NCBI GenBank assembly: GCA_002338605.1
Contig: DDIP01000122.1
Coordinates: 252-6,871 of the forward strand
Source: Proteobacteria bacterium UBA1847
GTDB lineage: Bacteria; Pseudomonadota; Gammaproteobacteria; Steroidobacterales; Woeseiaceae
Direction of reading: 5' to 3'
Length of the DNA stretch: 6,620 nt
The translations under genes were made by a program, and so were the position numbers. Below, piece after piece: positions 6,525 through 6,620 of this stretch (its first letter is position 1; each line of letters opens with the position of its first letter). Under the pieces are notes generated by a model. That model was not told the origin of the DNA, searched no databases, and was given only the letters and a program-made list of their open reading frames with translations.

Positions 6525-6620
6525 TTAAAGTAAGTTATTTAAAACAGTCGGGCGACCACCGCGACTTTTCATGATATGAACGTGTGTGCCCTGCCCGGTG
6601 GATTGCAGCTCCAGCCGCCG
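6525..6620 (-). CDS. imuA: ImuA (RecA/SulA-like mutasome protein), C-terminal 31 residues (5' partial)
   Basis: An open minus-strand frame enters from the right edge and stops with TAA at 6527-6525. The visible end reads LELQSTGQGTHVHIMKSRGGRPT and then VLNNLL. A beta-strand-rich LxLQxxGxGxxVxIxKxRGG ending is typical of the ImuA C-terminus, and imuA is the expected gene immediately upstream of imuB. ImuA is a RecA-like protein that works with ImuB and DnaE2 in damage-induced mutagenesis. The stop lies 2 nt before the imuB ATG (TAATCATG), so imuB translation probably depends on ribosomes finishing imuA. The RecA-like core and the promoter are outside the window. The call rests on a short fragment plus strong context. 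Confidence 0.82.
   Translation of the reverse strand, partial: RRLELQSTGQGTHVHIMKSRGGRPTVLNNLL

Noticed and set aside
1..6620. LexA/SOS box for the imu operon
   Set aside because: No CTGT-N8-ACAG-type operator was seen at a suitable place; the operon promoter should lie upstream of imuA, outside the window.

Overview
The window is chromosomal DNA, densely coding on both strands, and probably from a gammaproteobacterium. It carries a type II secretion (gsp) segment and an imuA-imuB-dnaE2 mutagenesis cassette, a combination common in that class, and the proteins read like gammaproteobacterial versions. The genus cannot be fixed from the sequence. No RNA genes, insertion sequences, CRISPR arrays or phage genes are visible. 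There is no gene-free stretch longer than about 30 bases.

Left part, plus strand (1-1790): the 3' end of gspE (secretion ATPase), then a complete gspF (inner-membrane platform protein). These are followed by a small, extremely acidic Asp-rich protein of unknown function, placed where gspG is often found. The three genes are tightly spaced and are probably co-transcribed.

Right part, minus strand (6620 down to 1794): the last 31 codons of imuA, then complete imuB and complete dnaE2 (imuC). The imuA stop and imuB start are 2 nt apart, and imuB and dnaE2 overlap by 17 nt, so the three form a compact operon. In well-studied bacteria this cassette is SOS-induced. ImuB is a catalytically dead Y-family polymerase that links the DnaE2 translesion polymerase and ImuA to the sliding clamp. 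The promoter and any LexA box would lie upstream of imuA, beyond the right edge.

The two operons converge, with only 3 bp between the stop codon of the acidic gene and that of dnaE2, and no recognisable terminator between them.

There is no wholly new system here. The most interesting point is that ImuB has an obligatory N-terminal extension of about 60 residues carrying a beta-clamp-binding-like motif (QQTLPF), while the internal site where ImuB normally has its clamp motif looks degenerate. Secondary points are a GspE that lacks the second CxxC of its zinc motif, and the uncharacterised acidic protein that interrupts the gsp order.
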